Shown here in pieces: positions 25,557 through 32,523 of a DNA stretch of 64,000 nucleotides. Under the pieces are notes generated by a model. That model ran no database searches. It was given only the letters and a program-made list of their open reading frames with translations, and was not told the origin of the DNA. Source of the DNA: Streptomyces sp. NBC_00569 (GTDB lineage: Bacteria; Actinomycetota; Actinomycetes; Streptomycetales; Streptomycetaceae); NCBI RefSeq assembly GCF_036345255.1, contig NZ_CP107783.1:6308001-6372000 (forward strand), in the 5' to 3' direction. Each line of letters begins with the position of its first letter. The stretch's first letter is position 1. A program made the translations under genes and the position numbers.

Positions 25557-26046
25557 GCCCGTGCCCGAGGACGCCATGCCTCACACACGCGCCCGCGTCC
25601 GAGCTCGGCGCCTCGCCCGTGCCCGGGGGCGGCGCTTGATCCGCCCGTGCCCGAGGACGCCGTGCCTCGCCCATGCGCCCGCGTCCGAGGACGGCGTCTC
25701 GCCCGTGCCCGAGGAGCGTGCCTCGCCCATGCGCCCGCGTCCGAGGACGGCGTCTCGCCCGTGCCCGAGGAGCGTGCCTCGCCCACGCGTCCGCGTCCGA
25801 GCTCGGCGTCTCGCCCGTGCCCGAGGAGCGTGCCTCGCCCACGCGTCCGCGTCCGAGCTCGGCGTCTCGCCCGTGCCCGAGGAGCGTGCCTCACGCAAGC
25901 GCCCGCGTCCGAGCTCGGCGCCTCGCCCGTGCGCGGGCACGGCGCTTGATCCGCCCGCGTCCGAGGAACGCGCCTCGCCCACGCGCCCACGCGCCCGCAC
26001 CCGAGACCGTGCCTCGCGCACCCGGCCCGCACCTGAGCGCGGCGCC
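25557..26046. repeat. 56-bp-period minisatellite in a 797-nt gene-free interval
   Basis: The unit core GAGGAGCGTG recurs at 25711, 25767, 25823 and 25879, exactly 56 bp apart. Each unit is two related half-units, about 24 bp (CGCCCGTGCCCGAGGAGCGT...) and 32 bp (with CGCGTCCGAGGACGGCG or CGCGTCCGAGCTCGGCG). Diverged copies extend to both sides, about 17 half-units in all. Because 56 is not a multiple of 3, the reading phase shifts at each unit; the long open frames here are a by-product of GC content. Nothing else is seen between 25303 and 26064. Confidence 0.85.
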
Positions 26047-26064
26047 CCGCGCACCGCCGGAGGT

Positions 26065-27114
26065 CTACGCCTTGGACGGCACCCCGGTCGACCCCCGCAC
26101 CATCAACTCCCCCTGCACCACTGCCATCCCTCCGGCGGGAGCCGCCTCGCGGCCCATGGCGATGCGGCCCGCACGGGCCCCCGCCTCCGCCAGTGGCAGC
26201 CGGACCGTCGTGAGAGCCGGTACCGCGTCCACGCTGAACGGCAGGTCGTCGAAGCCGGCCACCGACACGTCGTCCGGAATGCTCAGGCCCGCCTCCCGCA
26301 GCGCGGCGCACGCGCCGAGCGCCACCGTGTCGTTCGCGGCGACCACGGCCGTCAACGACGGTTCGCGGCGCAGGAGTTCGACCGTCGCCTCGTAACCGGA
26401 CCGCCGGTCGTAGGGGCCGTGCACGGTCCACCCGGTGTCGTCGGGCACGCCCCGCGCCGCCAGTGCCGCGCGGTGCCCTTCGAGGCGGTGGCGGGTCGTC
26501 GTCCGTTCCTCGGGGCCCGCGATGTAGCCGATCCTGCGGTGGCCGAGGTCGAGCAGGTGGTCGGTCAGGGCCCGGCCGCCGCCGCGGTTGTCGAAGGCGA
26601 GCGCCACGGCGTCCGCGTCGGGCACGGGCGGCCGCCCGCACAGGACGACCCGGGTTCCCGCGTCCGCGAGCCGCCGCAGCTTCCCGGAGATCGCCTTGGC
26701 GTGCTCGGCGTCCTCGACGGCGCCGCCCGTGAGGACGACGGCCGCCGCCCGCTGACGCTGGAGGAGTGTCAGGTAGGTGAGTTCGCGCTCCGGTGACCCG
26801 CCGGTGTTGCACACGACCGCGAGCCGCTCGCCGCCCGCGCGTCCGCCAGGCCCCACGATCTCGGACTGAACGGCCCCGGCCATGATCCCGAAGAACGGGT
26901 CGGCGATGTCGTTCACGAGGATGCCGACCAGGTCGGAGGTGGCGGCGGCCAGGGCGCTGGCCGGCCCGTTCAGTACGTAGTCGAGGTCGTCCACCGCGCG
27001 CAGCACCCGATCGCGCGTGGCCGCGGCCACGGGGTAGTTGCCGTTCAGTACGCGGGACACGGTGGCGGGGGAGACCTGGGCGCGGGCCGCCACGTCCGCC
27101 AGGGTCACGGTCAT
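26065..27114 (-). CDS. LacI-family transcriptional regulator
   Basis: A 349-residue LacI/GalR repressor. The N-terminal HTH is TLADVAARAQVSPATVSRVL with the hinge NGPASALAAATSDLVGILV. The periplasmic-binding-like sugar domain spans about residues 62-345, with VAANDTVALGACAALREAG and DDVSVAGFDDLPF typical of the family. GGAGG lies 8 nt before ATG 27114. It is divergent from a three-gene sugar-type operon, and an 18-bp palindrome (27221-27238) lies in front of that operon, so it is the probable local repressor. The inducer would be the sugar or sugar acid that the operon degrades. Confidence 0.9.
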   Translation of the reverse strand: MTVTLADVAARAQVSPATVSRVLNGNYPVAAATRDRVLRAVDDLDYVLNGPASALAAATSDLVGILVNDIADPFFGIMAGAVQSEIVGPGGRAGGERLAVVCNTGGSPERELTYLTLLQRQRAAAVVLTGGAVEDAEHAKAISGKLRRLADAGTRVVLCGRPPVPDADAVALAFDNRGGGRALTDHLLDLGHRRIGYIAGPEERTTTRHRLEGHRAALAARGVPDDTGWTVHGPYDRRSGYEATVELLRREPSLTAVVAANDTVALGACAALREAGLSIPDDVSVAGFDDLPFSVDAVPALTTVRLPLAEAGARAGRIAMGREAAPAGGMAVVQGELMVRGSTGVPSKA

Positions 27115-27220
27115 CGCATCATCCTCCGGTCGCCGTCCGGTCCCCCGTCCGGCCTCGCATCCCGTTTCATCAGCCCCCGGTCTTGTCCGACCGGCTGTGC
27201 AGAGGCTAGCTTCTTCCCGT

Positions 27221-27238
27221 GTAGAAAGCGCTTGCTAC
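27221..27238. promoter_or_regulatory. LacI-type operator
   Basis: GTAGAAAGCGCTTGCTAC is an 18-bp palindrome with one mismatched pair around an AAGCGCTT core, 43 nt before the start of the oxidoreductase gene and 107 nt before the divergent lacI gene. Confidence 0.7.
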
Positions 27239-27280
27239 GACGAGCGTGTTCTTCATCGGCGTCTGTACGAAGGGACTCTC

Positions 27281-28438
27281 GTGACACGCAAGACGGTGCG
27301 CATCGCCATGAACGGGGTGACGGGGCGCATGGGCTACCGCCAGCACCTCGTACGCTCCCTCCTCGCCCTGCGCGAACAGGGCGGCCTCGACCTCGGAGAC
27401 GGCACGGTGCTGTGGCCGGAGCCGGTCCTCGTCGGCCGCCGCGAGCACGCGCTGCTGGCCCTCGCCGAGCAGCACGGCCTCGACCCGGCGAACGTCTCCA
27501 CCGACCTCGACGCCGTCCTCGCGGACGACACGATCGACATCTACTTCGACGCCCAGGTCACGTCCGCCCGCGAGGAGGCGCTCAAGAAGGCCATCGCCGC
27601 CGGAAAGCACCTCTACACGGAGAAGCCCTCGGCGACGAGCCTCGACGGCGCGCTCGAACTGGCCCGCCTGGCGAAGGCGAAGGGCATCAAGCACGGCGTC
27701 GTCCAGGACAAGCTGTTCCTGCCGGGCCTGCTCAAGCTCAAGCGCCTCATCGACGGCGGCTTCTTCGGGCGGATCCTGTCCGTGCGGGGCGAGTTCGGCT
27801 ACTGGGTCTTCGAGGGCGACTGGCAGGAGGCGCAGCGGCCGAGCTGGAACTACCGGTCGCAGGACGGCGGCGGCATCGTCGTCGACATGTTCCCGCACTG
27901 GGAGTACGTGCTGCACGAGCTGTTCGGCCGTGTGACCAGCGTGCAGGCGCTGGCCTCGACGCACATCCCGCAGCGCTGGGACGAGGGCGGCAAGCCGTAC
28001 GACGCGACGGCCGACGACTCGGCGTACGGCATCTTCGAGCTCGACGGCGGCGCCGTCGCGCAGATCAACTCCTCCTGGTCGGTGCGGGTCAACCGGGACG
28101 AGCTCGTCGAGTTCCAGGTGGACGGCACCGAGGGCTCCGCCGTCGCCGGGCTGCGCAACTGCCGTGTCCAGCACCGCGCTTCGACCCCGAAGCCCGTATG
28201 GAACCCGGACCTGCCGGCCACGTACTCCTTCCGCGACCAGTGGCAGGAGGTCCCCGACAACCAGGAGTTCGACAACGGCTTCAAGGCGCAGTGGGAGCTG
28301 TTCCTCAAGCACGTGTACGCCGACGCGCCCTACCGCTGGGACCTGTTCGCCGGCGCCCGCGGGGTCCAGCTCGCCGAGCTCGGCCTGAAGTCGTCGTCCG
28401 AGGGCCGCCGCCTGGACGTCCCGGAGATCGCGCTGTGA
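27281..28438 (+). CDS. Gfo/Idh/MocA-family oxidoreductase
   Basis: A 385-residue NAD(P)-dependent sugar dehydrogenase. The N-terminal Rossmann part starts TVRIAMNGVTGRMGYRQHL, and EKPSATSLDGALELARLA near residue 117 is the EKP signature of the family. The C-terminal beta-sheet domain has FPHWEYVLHELFG near residue 207. The N-terminal nucleotide motif GVTGRMG is unusual compared with GxGxxG. GTG 27281 follows GAAGGGA. It is first in an operon with DUF993 and isomerase genes, joined by GTGA overlaps, and probably oxidises a sugar or cyclitol. Its exact substrate is unknown. Confidence 0.85.
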   Translation: MTRKTVRIAMNGVTGRMGYRQHLVRSLLALREQGGLDLGDGTVLWPEPVLVGRREHALLALAEQHGLDPANVSTDLDAVLADDTIDIYFDAQVTSAREEALKKAIAAGKHLYTEKPSATSLDGALELARLAKAKGIKHGVVQDKLFLPGLLKLKRLIDGGFFGRILSVRGEFGYWVFEGDWQEAQRPSWNYRSQDGGGIVVDMFPHWEYVLHELFGRVTSVQALASTHIPQRWDEGGKPYDATADDSAYGIFELDGGAVAQINSSWSVRVNRDELVEFQVDGTEGSAVAGLRNCRVQHRASTPKPVWNPDLPATYSFRDQWQEVPDNQEFDNGFKAQWELFLKHVYADAPYRWDLFAGARGVQLAELGLKSSSEGRRLDVPEIAL

Positions 28439-29586
28439 CGATCCGACTCCCCGGCCCCGGCGGTTCGCTGCGCGACCACACCCCGCGCGCCGAGCCGGCC
28501 TCCTTCACCACGGGCGCGCCGCTCGTGTCGCGGACCGTCTTCTCGGCGGCGCACGTCGTCGCGGACCCGCTCGCCGACGCCGGCCCCGGCGTGGCCGCCG
28601 TCGACTGGGACGCGACGCTCGCCTTCCGCCGTCATCTGTGGGCGCACGGCCTGGGTGTCGCCGAGGCCATGGACACCGCCCAGCGCGGCATGGGCCTCGA
28701 CTGGGCGGGCGCGGCCGAGCTGATCCGGCGCTCGACCGCCGAGGCCCGGTCGGCCGGAGGCGCCATCGCGTGCGGGGTGGGCACCGACCAGCTGACGGGG
28801 CCCGCCACGCTCGCCGAGGTCCGCGCGGCCTACGAGGAACAGCTCGCGCTCGTGGAGGGGACGGGCGCGCAGGCGATCCTCATGGCCTCGCGGGCCCTGG
28901 CGGCCGCCGCGTCCGGACCCGAGGACTACCTCGACGTCTACGGGCATCTGCTGCGCCAGGCGTCCGAGCCCGTCATCCTGCACTGGCTCGGCCCGATGTT
29001 CGACCCCGCCCTGGACGGCTACTGGGGTTCGCCGGACCTCGACGCCGCCACCGAGACGTTCCTCGACGTCATCGCCGCGCACCCCGACAAGGTCGACGGC
29101 ATCAAGGTCTCGCTCCTGGACGCCCGGCGCGAGGTCGAGCTGCGCCGCCGTCTCCCGCGGGGCGTGCGCTGCTACACGGGGGACGACTACAACTACCCCG
29201 AGCTGATCGCGGGCGACGAGCAGGGCTTCAGCCACGCGCTCCTCGGCATCTTCGACCCGCTGGGCCCGCTCGCGGCCGAGGCGGTGCGCGTCCTCGACAC
29301 GGGGGACACCGCCAAGTTCCGTGAACTGCTCGACCCGACGGTCGAGTTGTCCCGGCACCTCTTCGAGAAGCCGACCCGCTTCTACAAGACGGGCGTCGTC
29401 CTGCTCGCCTGGCTCGCGGGCCACCAGTCCCACTTCACGATGGTCGGCGGCCTCCAGTCGGCCCGTCCGCTCCCGCACCTCGCGCGCGCCTACGAACTCG
29501 CCGACGGCCTCGGCCTGTTCCCGGACCCCGCCCTTGCCGAGACCCGGATGAAGTCCCTGCTCAGCGTGTACGGAGTCGACCAGTGA
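28435..29586 (+). CDS. DUF993 family protein (dihydrodipicolinate-synthase-like)
   Basis: A 383-residue protein of the DUF993 family, distantly related to class I aldolases of the DapA type. Visible blocks are WDATLAFRRHLWAHGLGVAE near residue 62, EPVILHWLGPMFDPALDGY near 180, VDGIKVSLLDARREVEL near 220 (the Lys in GIKVS is a candidate Schiff-base residue) and YTGDDYNYPELIAGDEQG near 245. The GTG start overlaps the upstream stop as GTGA, and the next gene overlaps in the same way, so translation is coupled. It may cleave a keto-acid intermediate formed by the neighbouring dehydrogenase. No activity is established for the family as far as I know. Confidence 0.82.
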   Translation: MTIRLPGPGGSLRDHTPRAEPASFTTGAPLVSRTVFSAAHVVADPLADAGPGVAAVDWDATLAFRRHLWAHGLGVAEAMDTAQRGMGLDWAGAAELIRRSTAEARSAGGAIACGVGTDQLTGPATLAEVRAAYEEQLALVEGTGAQAILMASRALAAAASGPEDYLDVYGHLLRQASEPVILHWLGPMFDPALDGYWGSPDLDAATETFLDVIAAHPDKVDGIKVSLLDARREVELRRRLPRGVRCYTGDDYNYPELIAGDEQGFSHALLGIFDPLGPLAAEAVRVLDTGDTAKFRELLDPTVELSRHLFEKPTRFYKTGVVLLAWLAGHQSHFTMVGGLQSARPLPHLARAYELADGLGLFPDPALAETRMKSLLSVYGVDQ

Positions 29587-30416
29587 GCCGTTCCCTCGAC
29601 CGCTTCTCCATCAACCAGATGACCGTCCGGCAGCTCGGCCTCGAAGAACTCGTCGCGGCCTGCGTCGAGTCGGAGGTCCCGGGCGTCGGCCTGTGGCGCG
29701 AGCCCGTGCAGACGTACGGGGTCGAGGCCGCGGCGAAACTCGTACGGGACGCGGGGCTCGCCGTCACCACGCTGTGCCGGGGCGGCTTCCTCACCGCGAT
29801 CGACCCGCTCGCGCGCGTGAAGGCTGTCGACGACAACCGCGCGGCCGTCGACGAGGCCGCCGTCCTCGGCACGGACACCCTCGTCCTGGTCTCCGGCGGC
29901 CTCCCCGAAGGCAGCAAGGACCTGCACGGCGCGCGGGAGCGGATCGCCGACGCGCTCGCGGAGCTCGGCCCGTACGCCGCAGAGCGTGGGGTCCGGCTCG
30001 CCATCGAGCCGCTGCACCCGATGTACGCCTCCGACCGCTGCGTCGTGTCGACACTGACGCAGGCGCTCGACCTCGCCGAGCGCTTCCCCGCCGAGCAGGT
30101 CGGCGTCTGCGTGGACACGTACCACATCTGGTGGGACGACCAGGCGCCCGCGCAGATCGCGCGTGCCGGGGAGGGCGGGCGGCTGCACGCCTTCCAGCTG
30201 GCCGACTGGACGACGCCGCTGCCCGAGGGCGTCCTCAACGGACGGGGGCAGATCGGTGACGGCGCGATCGACATGCGCGCGTGGCGCGGCCTCGTCGAGG
30301 ACGCCGGGTACGCGGGGCCCATCGAGGTGGAACTGTTCAACGACGGGCTGTGGGCACGCGACGGGCGCGAGGTCCTCGCGGAGACGGCGGACCGTTTCGT
30401 GCGGCACGCCGGCTGA
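29583..30416 (+). CDS. sugar phosphate isomerase/epimerase
   Basis: A 277-residue xylose-isomerase-like TIM barrel, third gene of the operon. Likely metal ligands are Glu in LAIEPLHPMYASDRC near residue 141, Asp/His in GVCVDTYHIWWDD near 176, and Glu in PIEVELFNDGLWAR near 246. It differs in sequence from the isomerase at 24.5 kb. GTG 29583 overlaps the DUF993 stop codon by 4 nt. With the dehydrogenase and DUF993 protein it would form a short route for an unknown sugar or cyclitol, under the divergent LacI repressor. Confidence 0.85.
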   Translation: MSRSLDRFSINQMTVRQLGLEELVAACVESEVPGVGLWREPVQTYGVEAAAKLVRDAGLAVTTLCRGGFLTAIDPLARVKAVDDNRAAVDEAAVLGTDTLVLVSGGLPEGSKDLHGARERIADALAELGPYAAERGVRLAIEPLHPMYASDRCVVSTLTQALDLAERFPAEQVGVCVDTYHIWWDDQAPAQIARAGEGGRLHAFQLADWTTPLPEGVLNGRGQIGDGAIDMRAWRGLVEDAGYAGPIEVELFNDGLWARDGREVLAETADRFVRHAG

Positions 30417-30463
30417 ACCCTCCCGGCAGCGGCCGGCTTCCGGGCGGCGGTGGAAGGCGGTGG

Positions 30464-30928
30464 CTACCGGGGGCCGCCGCCCGCCTTCCGGCCCGCGGCC
30501 CGCTTGGTGAAGACCGTCAGCAGCACCGGGATCAGGAGCTCGATGACCCGCGTGACCGTCGCGGGCGGCAGGCCGGTCTTCTTGGCCACGGCGTTCGCGA
30601 CCGGGCGGCTCATCTTCGAGAGGATCCCGGACATCAGCCCGCCGGCCGCCAGACCACCGAGCCCGCCGAACGCGGCCACGCCCTGCAGCGGCTGCTGCTC
30701 CTGCGTCTCGGCGAGCGCCTGCCGGACCTCCTCGGCCTGCGCGGGATCGGCCGTCGCCTTCTCCCTGAGCCCTCCGGAGAGCTCGGAGACGGTGGTGCCC
30801 ACGACGTCCTGCGCGCCCGCCGGGTCCGTGCCGAGCAGGTCGGCGATCTCGCCGAGCCGGTCGTCCCCGAGCTCGTCGAGTACGTCCTTCTGCAGGGAGG
30901 GTTCGGCGGAACCGGTGTTTTCGCTCAT
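30464..30928 (-). CDS. DUF937 family protein
   Basis: A 154-residue protein of the DUF937 (YidB-like) family, function unknown. It has an acidic helical first half (LQKDVLDELGDDRLGEIADL), then a Gly-rich hydrophobic hairpin FGGLGGLAAGGLMSGILSKM near residue 90 and VIELLIPVLLTVFTKRAAG at the end. The latter two could associate with the membrane. There is no ribosome site; TAGCGT 7 nt before ATG 30928 suggests a leaderless transcript. It converges on the sugar operon to its left. Confidence 0.78.
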   Translation of the reverse strand: MSENTGSAEPSLQKDVLDELGDDRLGEIADLLGTDPAGAQDVVGTTVSELSGGLREKATADPAQAEEVRQALAETQEQQPLQGVAAFGGLGGLAAGGLMSGILSKMSRPVANAVAKKTGLPPATVTRVIELLIPVLLTVFTKRAAGRKAGGGPR

Positions 30929-30935
30929 GCCGGAA

Positions 30936-30941
30936 ACGCTA
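30936..30941 (-). promoter_or_regulatory. -10 element of the leaderless DUF937 transcript
   Basis: TAGCGT on the minus strand ends 7 nt before ATG 30928, with the same hexamer and spacing as the isomerase gene at 25267. Confidence 0.55.
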
Positions 30942-30990
30942 CGTCTGCCCCACTGTGTCGGCACTCCGAAAAGATTCTGGGCGGACCGTG

Positions 30991-31019
30991 CAACCCTTTC
31001 CGTGCCGCGCGGGTCGTAT
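30991..31019 (+). promoter_or_regulatory. ECF-like promoter with no gene after it
   Basis: CAACCC (30991-30996) and GTCGTAT (31013-31019) are spaced 16 nt. This closely resembles the pair at 11266-11295; flanking bases such as CCGTNCAACCCTT and ATGTGG are shared. No recognisable gene follows before the terminator at 31088. Confidence 0.4.
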
Positions 31020-31087
31020 GTGGCATCAGGACTTCTGGAGGGGGATCCGGGGGGATCGCGGGGTTCTGATGGGGAGGGGAAGCCTCA

Positions 31088-31119
31088 GGGGGTCCGGTCC
31101 GCCGACCGGGCCCCCTTTT
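31088..31119 (+). terminator. rho-independent terminator of the orphan plus-strand unit
   Basis: A 12-bp stem (GGGGGTCCGGTC with GACCGGGCCCCC, one G-T pair), 4-nt loop and TTTT (31116-31119). The T run is on the plus strand, so it does not primarily serve the minus-strand rbsD. Confidence 0.8.
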
Positions 31120-31151
31120 GCATGCCCGCAAGCCGGGCCCGCAGCAGCCGG

Positions 31152-31541
31152 CTAGAAGAAGACCCCGCAGCGCAGCAGCACATTCGCGTACGGGCGCGCC
31201 TCTCCCGTACGGACGACGAGCCGCGCTCCCCGCGAGAGCTCCTTCAGCTCCTCGTGCGGGACGAAGGCGAGCGCGGGAAGGCGCTCCGCGAGCAGCCCCG
31301 CGGCCGCGGGGTTCGCGGCCCGGATCTCCGCGGCAGCGGTCCCGCCCTCCACCACCAGCTCGTCCAGGAGCCCGTCGACGACCTCGGCGAACGACGGGAC
31401 GCCGGCCCGGAACGCCAGATCCACGACCCGCGGCCCCGCCGGGATCGGCATGCCCGCGTCGCACACGAGCACGCCGTCGCCATGGCCCAGCTCGGCGAGC
31501 GCGCCGGCCAGGTGGCGGTTGAGTATTCCGGCCTTCCTCAC
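31152..31541 (-). CDS. rbsD: D-ribose pyranase
   Basis: A 129-residue RbsD/FucU-family mutarotase that interconverts beta-pyranose and beta-furanose ribose so that the kinase gets the right form. Recognisable parts are the start VRKAGILNRHLAGALAELGH, DAGMPIPAGPRVVDLAFRAG near residue 28 with the catalytic His20 equivalent in LGHGD, and the terminal ARPYANVLLRCGV. GTG 31541 overlaps the rbsK stop as GTGA. It is the last gene of the leftward rbs operon. Confidence 0.93.
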   Translation of the reverse strand: MRKAGILNRHLAGALAELGHGDGVLVCDAGMPIPAGPRVVDLAFRAGVPSFAEVVDGLLDELVVEGGTAAAEIRAANPAAAGLLAERLPALAFVPHEELKELSRGARLVVRTGEARPYANVLLRCGVFF

Positions 31542-32437
31542 AGCGCCGCGACCTCGGCGGTCGTCGGGTAGGACGCCTGGGCGCCCTCCTTCGTGACCGC
31601 CGCCGCGCCGACGCGGGCCGCGAAGGCCGCCGCGTCGGCGAGGCTCTCGCCCGCGCCGAGCCGCCACGCCAGGGCCGCCGTGAAGGCGTCCCCCGCACCG
31701 GTCGTGTCCACGGCCGTGACCTTGACGGACGGCACGCGGTGCGTACCCGCGCCGTCGGCCACCAGCGCGCCCTCGGCGCCCAGCGTGATCACGACGGAGC
31801 GCGGCCCGAGGGCGAGCAGCGCCGTCGCCCAGTCCTCGGGCTCGCCGGTGACGTCCGCGCCGAGCACGACCCGCGCCTCGTGCTCGTTGACGATGAGCGG
31901 GTCGCAGGCCGCGAGTACCTCGGGGGGCAGGGGAGCGGGCGGGGACGGATTGAGGACGAACCGGCTGCCCGGTGCCATGGCCCGTACGACCTCGGCGACC
32001 GTGTCGAGCGGGATCTCCAGCTGCGCCGAGACCACCTGCGACGCCTGGAAGAGCGCCCCGGCGGCCTTGACGTCCTGCGGGGTGAGCCGGGCGTTGGCAC
32101 CCGGTGCCACCACGATGCTGTTGTCCCCGGACGGGTCCACCGTGATCAGGGCGACCCCGGTGGGCGCCCCGCCGACGAGGACGCCGACCGGGTCGACGCC
32201 CGCCGACCTCATCGAGTCGAGCAGCAGCCGCCCGTGCCCGTCGTCGCCGACCCGCGCGAGCAGCGCCGTACGGGCCCCGAGGCGCGCGGCGGCGACGGCC
32301 TGGTTGGCGCCCTTGCCGCCCGGGTGGACGGCCAGGTCAGAGCCGAGGACGGTCTCCCCGGCGCCCGGGCGGCGCTCGACGACGGTCACCAGGTCGGCGT
32401 TGGCCGACCCCACCACCAGCAGGTCGTAGTCGTGCAT
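31538..32437 (-). CDS. rbsK: ribokinase
   Basis: A 299-residue PfkB-family kinase that makes ribose-5-phosphate. Signatures are HPGGKGANQAVAAARLGA near residue 38 and the catalytic DTTGAGDAFTAAL near 246. NPSPPAPLPPEVL and VNEHEARVVLG are also family-typical. I start at ATG 32437; GTG 32446 three codons upstream is possible, and the GGAGAAA site fits neither spacing perfectly. It lies between the transporter genes and rbsD in the rbs operon, 86 nt after the fused transport gene. Confidence 0.93.
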   Translation of the reverse strand: MHDYDLLVVGSANADLVTVVERRPGAGETVLGSDLAVHPGGKGANQAVAAARLGARTALLARVGDDGHGRLLLDSMRSAGVDPVGVLVGGAPTGVALITVDPSGDNSIVVAPGANARLTPQDVKAAGALFQASQVVSAQLEIPLDTVAEVVRAMAPGSRFVLNPSPPAPLPPEVLAACDPLIVNEHEARVVLGADVTGEPEDWATALLALGPRSVVITLGAEGALVADGAGTHRVPSVKVTAVDTTGAGDAFTAALAWRLGAGESLADAAAFAARVGAAAVTKEGAQASYPTTAEVAAL

Positions 32438-32523
32438 CGCTGTCACTTTCTCCGTGGTCTGGACGGACGTTCTCGATGGGGCCGGCCGGGGCGCCCCGGC
32501 CGGTGACCCGGAACCCGGGACGG

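Noticed and set aside
25557..26046. CRISPR array
   Set aside because: The units are contiguous with no unique spacers, half-units are related to each other, and no cas gene is present.
25333..26796. Long open frames on both strands through the minisatellite, with Arg/Pro/Ala repeats that look like a repetitive protein
   Set aside because: The 56-bp period changes reading phase each unit, frames are open on both strands at once, and they run into the lacI gene.
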